Below the pieces are notes generated by a model. It ran no database searches and was not told the origin of the DNA. It saw nothing but the letters and a program-made list of their open reading frames with translations. A stretch of 57,990 bases of DNA, from positions 1-57,990 of the forward strand of contig JBFLYN010000019.1 of assembly GCA_040756655.1 (NCBI GenBank), read 5' to 3'. The DNA comes from JBFLYN01 sp040756655 (lineage in GTDB: Bacteria; Bacillota; Sulfobacillia; UBA8153). The position numbers and the translations under genes are program-made. Position 1 is the stretch's first letter, and each line of letters starts with the position of its first letter. Below, in pieces: positions 47,257 to 55,204 of this stretch.

Positions 47257-47273
47257 GTGAAAGCGATTATCAC
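47257..47273. promoter_or_regulatory. Fur-like operator candidate before the ZIP gene
   Basis: On the minus strand the sequence is GTGATAATCGCTTTCAC: a perfect Fur half-site TGATAAT and a degenerate second half, with outer GTGA/TCAC symmetry. It is 18 bases upstream of the ZIP start. A metal-responsive repressor is plausible but the match is partial. Confidence 0.35.
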
Positions 47274-47354
47274 TACCGAATTACTCCACGGCACTTGCAT
47301 CTCCTGCTGGTGGCACCCATTGAACAGCAAATCCGGGCTGCCCTGAGTCCAGCG

Positions 47355-47660
47355 TCAGCGGGAACACGACCTCATGGCAATCCCCAACACCGCCCCGAGG
47401 ACGATGAAGATCACGTCCCACCGTCCCAGCCTAAACCGCGCTTTCTTGGGTGGTTCTGGTGCCGGCTCGTCATCTTCGTAATCGTATTCGTCATCCTCGT
47501 CATATTCTTCGTCTTCGTATTCTTCGTCATCGTCCAGGTACTCTTCATCGTCCTCGTATTCAGGATCCCCGGCTTCAACTAGGTCCTCTGTAGGTTCCCG
47601 CTCATCCCCGGCGGGCCGGGCCTGGCGCTTGACGCCCTGGTTGTCTATGTCTTTGTCCAT
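47355..47660 (-). CDS. acidic tail-anchored small protein, unknown
   Basis: A 101-residue protein with three parts. A short polar N-terminus (1-25) leads into an extremely acidic Asp/Glu/Tyr-rich stretch (about 30-67) with almost no other residues. A basic patch PPKKARFRLGRW is followed by a single hydrophobic helix ending in a Cys-containing tail (MRSCSR). It looks tail-anchored with the acidic segment in the cytoplasm. ATG 47660 has GGAGGGAG at ideal spacing. I know no family; metal buffering or binding a basic partner is speculative. It is transcribed toward the ZIP transporter. Confidence 0.7.
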   Translation of the reverse strand: MDKDIDNQGVKRQARPAGDEREPTEDLVEAGDPEYEDDEEYLDDDEEYEDEEYDEDDEYDYEDDEPAPEPPKKARFRLGRWDVIFIVLGAVLGIAMRSCSR

Positions 47661-47716
47661 GCGCTCCCTCCATCTGGCCCGTCCAGGCTGGTGTCATGGG
47701 CTTGTCCATAGTATTT

Positions 47717-48850
47717 CTACAGTTTAGCACAAACTCCTTCGCCGTCGGTGTCCCGCGGCACCCAGGCCTGCGGCTTCTTCCACCTGGGGACAACCTCCAG
47801 GACTCGCTGAGGCGAATGCCGGTCAAGAGTAACTCCTTCTTCATCTTGGGTCAGTACGTATATCCTCCCGCGTTCATCTATCCTTACGCTTACAAGCCCA
47901 CGCCCGGTGCCAGCTGGGGGCCGGACCAATCCCATGGGATCCCCACGTGTTCCATAGACCACAACGGAACTGAGCTGGCCCTCTTGGATCTGGGCCAGGT
48001 ACGAACGGGAGTACCCATCCACTCCCACCAGTTGGGAGACAACGGCCGGGGTCTTGGGTAGCTCCGTGACGGACAGGTTCCGGCCCGATGCCAGGTCAAA
48101 GGCCAAGAGCACGCTGGCGGCGCCCCCGGTGCCTGCCACGTGCAAGTACAGCTGGCCGCCCGGTGACACGGCAAAACCGAGCACCAGGCCAGAAAGTTCT
48201 GGGACGAGGCGGGCGATGCCCGTGGCGACATCCGGGTTCCCGGCCTGGCTCCGGAAGGCAGTTACCAGCTCCGGGGTGCTGCCGGGACCCCGGCGCCAGA
48301 GTTGCCAGGCAGACTCCAGGTCACCCACGAAACTAGCCGCATAGTAGAGATAACCAGTCCGGTCCACGGCCAACCCTTCCTGGATCACTGTAGCCGTACC
48401 GGGCGGAGGCTGAAGACGTGCCAGGACTTCCCACTTGCTGCCGTCCCACTGGAGAATCAGGCCGTTTTGGACATCGCAGGCTGCAACCTGGCCTCGGTAG
48501 AAGACGACATCGCCGGCAAAGAACCGGGCTCCGCCCGGCATTTCCAGGGGGATGGTGTGGGTGAGCTTGCCCTGGAGATCGAACACTTGCAGCCGGTGGT
48601 TGACACTATCCGCCACCACGATGGAGTGTGCTGAGACATCAAAAAAGCGGGGCCCCCATAGCCCGCCGTCACGGGCCTTGGCCCGGCCGAAAGCACCGGG
48701 ACCGTCGCCCCAGGGCCCGCTCAACACTAGTTCGCGGCGGTATTCCACGGAAAACTGTGGCCTCAATAGCCCAAAGAAGATAACGAGCAGCACCACAAGC
48801 AACAGGCCCAGGGACCGCCCGGGCCGCACGCCAATGATGACCACAGCCAT
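47717..48850 (-). CDS. membrane-anchored beta-propeller (NHL-like) protein
   Basis: A 377-residue protein with one N-terminal helix (LGLLLVVLLVIFFGLLRPQF) and repeated blades. NHL-like units are visible as IVVADSVNHRLQVFDLQGKL, GLAVDRTGYLYYAASF, FAVSPGGQLYLHVAG and VRIDERGRIYVLTQD. This suggests a six-bladed propeller outside the cell membrane serving protein or glycan interaction. The substrate or partner is unknown. It lies downstream of the M16 protease pair on the same strand but 74 bases from it, with its own ribosome site. Confidence 0.75.
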   Translation of the reverse strand: MAVVIIGVRPGRSLGLLLVVLLVIFFGLLRPQFSVEYRRELVLSGPWGDGPGAFGRAKARDGGLWGPRFFDVSAHSIVVADSVNHRLQVFDLQGKLTHTIPLEMPGGARFFAGDVVFYRGQVAACDVQNGLILQWDGSKWEVLARLQPPPGTATVIQEGLAVDRTGYLYYAASFVGDLESAWQLWRRGPGSTPELVTAFRSQAGNPDVATGIARLVPELSGLVLGFAVSPGGQLYLHVAGTGGAASVLLAFDLASGRNLSVTELPKTPAVVSQLVGVDGYSRSYLAQIQEGQLSSVVVYGTRGDPMGLVRPPAGTGRGLVSVRIDERGRIYVLTQDEEGVTLDRHSPQRVLEVVPRWKKPQAWVPRDTDGEGVCAKL

Positions 48851-48924
48851 TCCCTCTTCCGCGACCGTCTAGACGATGCCTATGCGCGGAAGCAAAGGAC
48901 TATGATCTGGCTGCTCAACCCCAA

Positions 48925-50151
48925 TTATCCGCCGGTACCGCCAGGGGAGGCCGGCCACACGATGGAGACAGCGTGACTCCTTGGATCCATAAAGTCCAAA
49001 AGCCGCCGGTTGGCTTCGGCAGGCGTAACACCGGCTACCATATCCAGAAGTTCCAGGGGCCCCAGGCCCTGGAGAAGCTGGGAGACGACAGTCTGACCCA
49101 CAGACTCGGGGTGGTTAAACATGGAGACCAAGTTCCCCAGCATCTTCTTTCTTGCCCGCTCCAGGGAGTCTTCGTCTAGGCCGGTGGCTTGTGCTGCTTC
49201 CACCGTGGCCAGGACCTTGTCTGCGGTTTTCCTGGGGTCTTCCGTCTCTGCCGCCACTACTGTCAGACCGTAGTCGTCCCCGGCTTCGTACCCAGCGCTG
49301 AACGCGTTGCCGGCTAGACCGCTCTGGTAAAGGTCCCAGTACAGGTCAGACGTTTTTCCAAACAGGCAATAGTGGATTAGGCCAGCCAGGATCTCGCGCC
49401 TGGCCACTTCCCTCCGGTCCGACGGCAGCCGGGCGTCTCTAAAGCCCACCTGCAAAAACGGGATGGAGGCCGGGAGCCAAACCTCCACCAGCGGCCGCAG
49501 AACTCCCCCGGGCTCTACATAGCGGTGGCGTTGGATGGTGACAGGCTTTCCCCAGTCCCGGCTGGGAACTGCTTCAACGTGCTGCATCAAAGACGCTGGT
49601 TCCAGGTCTCCTGCCACAAACAGGATCATGCGTGCGGGATGGTAGAAGGTATCGTGGACTTGCCGGAGCATATCCGCGTCGATTAGCTGGATGCTATCCA
49701 CACTGCCTCCCACGTCATACCTCAAGGGATGATCGGAGTACAGGGCTTCCCGCAAGTTGCGGGAGCCACGAACTGTAGGCATGTCGTCGTACATACGGAT
49801 CTCTTGTTCGATGATGCTCTTTTCCTTTTCCACGCCGCGGCGGCTGAACGCTGGCTCCTGCAGGAAGGAAAGCAGGAGGGCGAGGCACTCGTGGAACCGA
49901 TCGGTGGTGGAGAACAAGTACGTGGTCTGGTCATAGCTGGTGAACGCGTTGGCAGAAGCTCCCAAGCGCGCGAACTCCTCAAATGCGTCGCCCCTCTCCG
50001 AGGAGAACACCTGGTGCTCTAGAAAGTGAGCGATGCCGGGAGGAAGGGTCACCTCCCGGCCATCCATGCGGTAACGGAGATCCAGGGCTCCGTAGGGGAC
50101 GGTCAGGGCCGCATGGTACCGGGCAAAACCCGGAGTGGGCAGGACCCACAC
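48925..50151 (-). CDS. M16-family zinc peptidase, YmfH type
   Basis: A 408-residue M16 peptidase carrying the inverted zinc motif HFLEH near residue 42, with the downstream Glu region typical of the active partner (EKSIIEQEIRMYDDMPT). It pairs with the inactive YmfF-like protein encoded just upstream. Family members are about 425 residues, and the frame upstream of GTG 50151 reads RGLHQFTASTGLTVWVLP, which looks like the missing N-terminus, but no conventional start codon precedes it. The annotated start is therefore probably too short. In Bacillus the ymfF-ymfH pair lies beside other protease genes and its substrate is undefined. Confidence 0.87.
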   Translation of the reverse strand: MWVLPTPGFARYHAALTVPYGALDLRYRMDGREVTLPPGIAHFLEHQVFSSERGDAFEEFARLGASANAFTSYDQTTYLFSTTDRFHECLALLLSFLQEPAFSRRGVEKEKSIIEQEIRMYDDMPTVRGSRNLREALYSDHPLRYDVGGSVDSIQLIDADMLRQVHDTFYHPARMILFVAGDLEPASLMQHVEAVPSRDWGKPVTIQRHRYVEPGGVLRPLVEVWLPASIPFLQVGFRDARLPSDRREVARREILAGLIHYCLFGKTSDLYWDLYQSGLAGNAFSAGYEAGDDYGLTVVAAETEDPRKTADKVLATVEAAQATGLDEDSLERARKKMLGNLVSMFNHPESVGQTVVSQLLQGLGPLELLDMVAGVTPAEANRRLLDFMDPRSHAVSIVWPASPGGTGG

Positions 50152-50203
50152 CGTAAGACCAGTGGAAGCGGTGAACTGGTGTAACCCCCTGCTTAAAAGC
50201 GGG

Positions 50204-51505
50204 TTATTGACGACCCGGTGATGCAGCTTCGGTACCTCCCTCGGGAGCCAGAAGGTAGATGATATCCAGCTGTACCTGGCCCGCGACCCGGACTACATCA
50301 TCCAATGCCACCCGGCTGAGTGCGGCTACCTGTTCCTCTGGAGACTCGGTCCTGCCGGTGAGAAGTCCAGAATAGGCAGCACCGATCAGGCGCGAAGGGC
50401 TGTCCCGGGTCGCCTTTACGCGGCTGATCAGGGCCGCCCGGGTGGACTCCAGTTCATGGGGCGACACACTGCCGTCTGCCAGCTGCCTGCGCTGGTGTTC
50501 GATGATCTCCAGGGCCTGCCGGTAGTGGGCCGGGTGAACCCCGGCGACAATGTACTGGAAGCCCAGGGCAGCGGACACAAAGGACCACACGTCGTACGCG
50601 AGTCCGGCCTCCTCGCGCACGTGGACGAACAGCTTGGAGTGGGGAAACCCTCCGAGGATACCGTCATACATCAAAAGGGCATAGTAGTCAGGATGTGCTG
50701 GAGGCACGTAGCACCTCAGCCCCAGGCACAGGCGGGCCTGGGCGATGTCCAGCTCCTCGAGGACTTCCCTCACCCCGGCCCGAGTTCTGGGCGCCACGTG
50801 GTTGGTTTCCCTGGGCGCGGGATCACGCGGGAAGTCGAGGGCAGCAGCCAGAAGCTCGGGGATGCCAGGGGGCAAGTGCCCGACGGCAAATACGTCCATA
50901 GGGCCCTTGGCCATCAGTTGCTGGTAGTGGGAGTACAGGTTCCGGGGATCAACCGAATCCAGGTCCTCGAGACGGCCCAGTTCACTAAGGCCATAGGGCC
51001 CGTCCTGGCACATCTCCTGGGTGCAGCGGAGTACCGAATACCGGGTGCGGTCGTTGATAAGCCCACGGATATCCCGGGCCAGGTAAGCCACCTCCTGGTC
51101 AGTGGCATCCGCAGGGAAAGCGCCGTCTTTGATGACCGGGGCCGTCATGACTTTGCCCAGGGTCTGGATGGCCGGTCCGCCCACGCTCGGCCTTTGTGGC
51201 AGGTACTGCTCGGCCGGGGTTTCCAGGTGGAAATGAGCCAGCTGGAGGCCGCCACTCTTACCCACGCCGGTTCCCATGACCGACCCGTAAAGACTGTCAA
51301 AACGCCGGGTCAGATCCCTGGTGGTAGGCCAGCCATCGCATCCCCGGCTGAGCAGCCGCATGACCAGTGCCGTCCTGGTGTTGGCGACGGCCTCCAGCCG
51401 GCGCTGGAGGTACACCCGCACCGTTAGGGTCTTGAACCGCTGGGTGGACAACATGTGGACGCTCGTGCCGTTTTTTAGGCACGCGGTTTGGAACTCCGCG
51501 AGCAT
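50204..51505 (-). CDS. M16-family non-catalytic partner, YmfF type
   Basis: A 433-residue M16-fold protein. The region where HxxEH should occur reads LLSRGCDGWPTTRDLTRRFD, so the zinc ligands are absent, as in YmfF proteins. The segment YYALLMYDGILGGFPHSKLF followed by VHVREEAGLAYDVWSF is the conserved C-terminal Arg/Tyr substrate-binding region. Such inactive subunits form heterodimers with active M16 subunits. It is upstream of, and overlapping in function with, the YmfH gene, with about 50 bases between the two. The start is an ATG or alternative at 51505 behind CCAGGAGG. Confidence 0.87.
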   Translation of the reverse strand: MLAEFQTACLKNGTSVHMLSTQRFKTLTVRVYLQRRLEAVANTRTALVMRLLSRGCDGWPTTRDLTRRFDSLYGSVMGTGVGKSGGLQLAHFHLETPAEQYLPQRPSVGGPAIQTLGKVMTAPVIKDGAFPADATDQEVAYLARDIRGLINDRTRYSVLRCTQEMCQDGPYGLSELGRLEDLDSVDPRNLYSHYQQLMAKGPMDVFAVGHLPPGIPELLAAALDFPRDPAPRETNHVAPRTRAGVREVLEELDIAQARLCLGLRCYVPPAHPDYYALLMYDGILGGFPHSKLFVHVREEAGLAYDVWSFVSAALGFQYIVAGVHPAHYRQALEIIEHQRRQLADGSVSPHELESTRAALISRVKATRDSPSRLIGAAYSGLLTGRTESPEEQVAALSRVALDDVVRVAGQVQLDIIYLLAPEGGTEAASPGRQ

Positions 51506-51709
51506 TTTACCTCCTGGGTAAAGGGTGCCTGCACGTTGGAAGCCGAGGGTCGCTCTTGCCGGGCAGCTCTTTTACGAGTCAAGCTCGTTCTCTGCCGGGC
51601 GAGGCCTTTCCTTCCCGGCTAGAGTGTCCCGTTACCGGTGTTTCTAGGCATATAGGCGTGGTATAAGTCCCAAAAAGCTAAAAGGAGACGAGGAGGCTCC
51701 TTGATCGCC

Positions 51710-51738
51710 GGGGGCCGGTCCTGTGAGAACCGGCCCCC
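51710..51738 (-). terminator. strong hairpin 3' of ftsH
   Basis: Ten-base arms GGGGGCCGGT and ACCGGCCCCC enclose nine bases just past the ftsH stop. On the minus strand no T-run follows, so it may act as an RNA-stabilising or factor-dependent end rather than a classic intrinsic terminator. Confidence 0.5.
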
Positions 51739-51744
51739 CTTTCC

Positions 51745-53553
51745 CTAGCTTGCCTTCTCTTCTGCCCCGTTGAGCAGTTGCTGAAGCTCAGCGCCTTCCA
51801 AGGTCTCCTTCTCCAGCAGCGATTCTGCTACTCGAAAGAGCTTATCCCGGTTGGCCACCAAGAGGCTCTCGGCTCGTTGGTAGCAACCCGTGACCAGGGT
51901 GCGCACTTCCTGGTCGATGGCGGCAGCGACCTCTTCGGAGTAATTACGGTCCCGGGAGATGTCCCTCCCCAGGAAGACCTGCTCTTGCTTGGTCCCGAAG
52001 GTGAGCGGACCAAGCTGGTCGCTCATCCCGAACTCCATGACCATCTTCCTTACCAGTTTGGTTGCCTTCTCCAGGTCATCCGACGCCCCGGTGGAGATCT
52101 CGCCGAAGATCATCTCTTCAGCAGCCCGACCAGCCAGGGCCGAGGTGATCCGGTCCAGGATCTCAGACTTGGTGACCAGGTACCGGTCCTCAATGGGCAG
52201 CTGCAGCACGTACCCCAGGGCCGCACCGCGCGGGATGATAGACACCTTGTGCACAGGATCCGTGTTCGGTAGCAGGTTAGCCACAATAGCATGGGCAGAC
52301 TCATGGAAGGCCACGATACGCTTCTCCCGGTCCGAGAGGAGCCTGTTCTTGCGCTGGGGGCCTCCCAGCACCCGGTCGATGGCTTCCTCCATGTCGCTCA
52401 TGCTCACGCGGCGTCTGCGGTTCCTCACCGCCAGCAGAGCTGCCTCGTTTACCAGGTTCTCGATATCCGCGCCGGTAAAGCCGGGTGTCCGCTTGGCAAG
52501 GACTTCAAGGTCGACGTCCTTGTCCAGGGTCTTGCCCTTAGTGTGCACCCGGAATATCTCCAGCCGCCCCCTCAGGTCCGGGCGGTCGATGGCAATCTGC
52601 CGGTCAAACCTGCCAGGGCGGAGCAGGGCGGGGTCAAGCACATCAGGGCGGTTGGTAGCAGCCAGCACGATGATCCCCTCATTGATGGCAAAGCCGTCCA
52701 TCTCTACCAGGAGCTGGTTTAGGGTCTGCTCTCTTTCATCGTGCCCGCCGCCATAGCCTGCTCCACGCATGCGTCCTACCGCGTCGATCTCATCAATAAA
52801 CACAATGGCTGGCGCATGGCGCTTGGCCTGTTCGAAAAGGTCCCGTACCCGCGAAGCCCCAACACCTACAAACATCTCGACAAAATCAGAGCCGCTGTTG
52901 GAGAAGAAAGGCACACCTGCTTCACCGGCCACTGCCCGGGCCACCAGGGTCTTGCCGGTTCCAGGACTTCCCACCAGTAGTACCCCCTTGGGTATGCGAG
53001 CGCCCATCTCCAAGTAGCGCTTGGGATGCCGCAGGAAGTCCACGACCTCGTTAAGCTCCTCTTTGACCTCATCGCAACCCGCCACATCATCAAACGTAAC
53101 TGATGGCTTACGGCTTTCGCTGTGCAGCCGGGCACGGCTACGGCCGAACTGCATGACCCGGTTGCTGCCACCCTGTGTCTGCTGCATGACAAAGAAAAAA
53201 GCACCTACTACCAGCAGTACCGGTAACATGGTGGTGAGCAGGGTGCTCCACCAAGGGGGCTGAGGAGGGAGTTCGAACTTGATCTGCACACCCTTTTCGT
53301 GCATCAGAGTGTACAGGTTAGTGTCTTGGGGTATTACAGTACGGAACTCGCTCCCGTCCTTGAGCGCGCCGCTGACCGTTCTCCCGTCAACTATGGTAAC
53401 AGCCGAGATGGCCCCGGCGTCGACATAATGCATAAACTGCGAGTAGTCTATATCCTTCTTGGCTGCGTTCTGTGACGTGAAAATATTGGCTATGGATATG
53501 GTTAGAAAAAGGAGTAGCAAGTAGAACGCAAGGCTCCGAAAGAGCCGGTTCAT
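51745..53553 (-). CDS. ftsH: ATP-dependent membrane zinc protease FtsH
   Basis: A 602-residue membrane protease. Two N-terminal helices (about 7-25 and 105-125) flank a small extracytoplasmic loop. The AAA+ domain has Walker A GSPGTGKT (usual proline replaced by Ser), Walker B IVFIDEIDAVG and the second region of homology ATNRPDVLDPALLRPGRFDR. The zinc site reads HESAH, where most FtsH proteins have HEAGH; both His and the Glu are kept. ATG 53553 follows GGGAGGGGAG. It degrades misfolded and regulatory membrane proteins and in sporulating species affects Spo0A signalling. Gene order tilS-ftsH is conserved across Bacillota. Confidence 0.97.
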   Translation of the reverse strand: MNRLFRSLAFYLLLLFLTISIANIFTSQNAAKKDIDYSQFMHYVDAGAISAVTIVDGRTVSGALKDGSEFRTVIPQDTNLYTLMHEKGVQIKFELPPQPPWWSTLLTTMLPVLLVVGAFFFVMQQTQGGSNRVMQFGRSRARLHSESRKPSVTFDDVAGCDEVKEELNEVVDFLRHPKRYLEMGARIPKGVLLVGSPGTGKTLVARAVAGEAGVPFFSNSGSDFVEMFVGVGASRVRDLFEQAKRHAPAIVFIDEIDAVGRMRGAGYGGGHDEREQTLNQLLVEMDGFAINEGIIVLAATNRPDVLDPALLRPGRFDRQIAIDRPDLRGRLEIFRVHTKGKTLDKDVDLEVLAKRTPGFTGADIENLVNEAALLAVRNRRRRVSMSDMEEAIDRVLGGPQRKNRLLSDREKRIVAFHESAHAIVANLLPNTDPVHKVSIIPRGAALGYVLQLPIEDRYLVTKSEILDRITSALAGRAAEEMIFGEISTGASDDLEKATKLVRKMVMEFGMSDQLGPLTFGTKQEQVFLGRDISRDRNYSEEVAAAIDQEVRTLVTGCYQRAESLLVANRDKLFRVAESLLEKETLEGAELQQLLNGAEEKAS

Positions 53554-53678
53554 ATATACTCCCCTCCCTTCTCCCTTAAATTCCCACAGAATCGGCGATA
53601 AACCTCGTTTATTGTAGCACACTTGGGGAGAAAAAACAAACAAATCACCTGCCAGCTAGGCAAAACGCAAGCCCGGGC

Positions 53679-55091
53679 CTACTGCTCCTGTACGGTCAAC
53701 CTCAGTTCCAGCACCTGGTCGGTGCTGGGGACAACACGGAACCGGTCGTCAAGTCGCAGGCCCGCCAGCCATACTACCCCGTCATCACACACCACCACCG
53801 GCACCCGCTGACGAAGCTGAACTGGTATTTTCTTGTCTATGAGGTAATCTTTGACCTTTTGAGTGCCGGTCATACCCAGGGGTTTGAACCTATCACCGGG
53901 TTGCCTAGACCTTACGCGCAACGGGCCTCGTATTGCACGGTAATCGATATATGCTACTTCCGGGCTGGCGGAAAGCTCCGGGAGCTCCTGGGAATGTAGC
54001 CGGGCTTCAATAACCCTGCCGTCGCCAAGTTCGACGAAACCTGGGACCTGCAGGGTCTGCTCAACAATGACCGCGCCGCGGGCCGGTGCCCCGCTCACCA
54101 CCAAAACTCCGGTTTGTAACCTCACCTTGGCAGATCCGGGGAGATCCAGGCGGGACCCGGTCCTGCCGTTGTTGACCAGAGACAAGACGGCGTCCAAATG
54201 CCCTCGACCCAGTTCGGCGGCAACGCCCGGCCGCGCCATCTCCATGCTGCGCAAAACTACACGCCGGGCCAGGGGCCGGGCCAGCGACGCCAGGGCATAC
54301 CGGTCCAGGTGAATCTCCCGCCCTTGAACGCGGGCCACGTCCTGGAATCGTTCATCTGACATTTGGTCTAGCAGGGCATTATCATCACGAGCAACATCGC
54401 CTAGATCGGCCAAAGCTCGCCTGACGGCCGGGTTCACCCGTTCCAGGCAGGGGAAAAGCTCCAGGCGAATCCAGTTCCGCGTGTAGCCGGTCTGCAGGTT
54501 GGAACGATCGGTCCGGGGTGAAAGGCCAGCCACCCGGACATAGTCTTCGATCTCGCTCCGCCAGACTTGGAGCAGAGGCCGGATTACCATGCCGCGCACC
54601 GGAGGAATACCGCCGAGTCCTCTGAGGCTGGTCCCGCGCAAAATGCGCCACATTACGGTTTCGGCCTGATCATCGCGGTTGTGTCCGGTGGCCACCGCGC
54701 AAGCTCCTACTCGCCGGGCCGTACGCATCAAGAAAGTATACCTGATGGCCCGGGCTTCTTGCTGCTTGCCACCGCCTTCTGGCCCCAGGCGCCCGGGGAC
54801 ATTGACCTCTGCAACGGTACAGGGCAGGCACCTGTCTTCGGCCAGCTCCTTGACGTAGCGGGCATCCTCACCAGCTTCCTCACCACGAAACATGTGGTTG
54901 AGGTGGGCTACATGCAGGTCACATTGAAGTTCCTGCCGCAGGCGGACAAGGGTATCAAGGAGTACTACTGAGTCGGGACCGCCGGAAACTGCTACCAGGA
55001 TGCGCCCGCCGTGCGGCACCGGCTGGTACCACCCAAAAAACGCGCGCACCTTATCCAGGACCCGTTCAATGTCCAGATCAAGTCGGGCCAA
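53679..55091 (-). CDS. tilS: tRNA(Ile)-lysidine synthetase
   Basis: A 470-residue enzyme that converts the wobble C34 of tRNA-Ile to lysidine using ATP and lysine. The PP-loop VAVSGGPDSVVLLDTL is near residue 33, followed by HLNHMFRGEEAGEDA and ATGHNRDDQAETVMWRILRG, the N-type ATP pyrophosphatase core. The substrate-binding and C-terminal TilS domains follow (QPGDRFKPLGMTGTQKVKDY). TTG 55091 lies seven bases after GGAGG. No hpt gene is between tilS and ftsH, unlike in Bacillus. Confidence 0.95.
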   Translation of the reverse strand: MARLDLDIERVLDKVRAFFGWYQPVPHGGRILVAVSGGPDSVVLLDTLVRLRQELQCDLHVAHLNHMFRGEEAGEDARYVKELAEDRCLPCTVAEVNVPGRLGPEGGGKQQEARAIRYTFLMRTARRVGACAVATGHNRDDQAETVMWRILRGTSLRGLGGIPPVRGMVIRPLLQVWRSEIEDYVRVAGLSPRTDRSNLQTGYTRNWIRLELFPCLERVNPAVRRALADLGDVARDDNALLDQMSDERFQDVARVQGREIHLDRYALASLARPLARRVVLRSMEMARPGVAAELGRGHLDAVLSLVNNGRTGSRLDLPGSAKVRLQTGVLVVSGAPARGAVIVEQTLQVPGFVELGDGRVIEARLHSQELPELSASPEVAYIDYRAIRGPLRVRSRQPGDRFKPLGMTGTQKVKDYLIDKKIPVQLRQRVPVVVCDDGVVWLAGLRLDDRFRVVPSTDQVLELRLTVQEQ

Positions 55092-55140
55092 CTTGGCGCC
55101 TCCGTTCGTTGTGGCAACAGTTTACCACAGCAGTGCTCGA

Positions 55141-55169
55141 AAAAAAAGAGTGTGACATCGCTGTCACAC
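55141..55169 (-). terminator. intrinsic terminator of spoIIE
   Basis: On the minus strand GTGTGACA, a four-base loop and TGTCACAC are followed by TCTTTTTTT. It lies 36 bases past the spoIIE stop and separates the sporulation gene from tilS. Confidence 0.92.
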
Positions 55170-55204
55170 CAAAGCAGGGGTTGGGAGAGGCAAGACCTAT
55201 CCGG

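Noticed and set aside
47455..47575. A CRISPR-like or tandem DNA repeat
   Set aside because: The repetition is codon repetition (GAT, GAA, GAG, TAC) within the acidic protein. There are no spacers or regular unit length.
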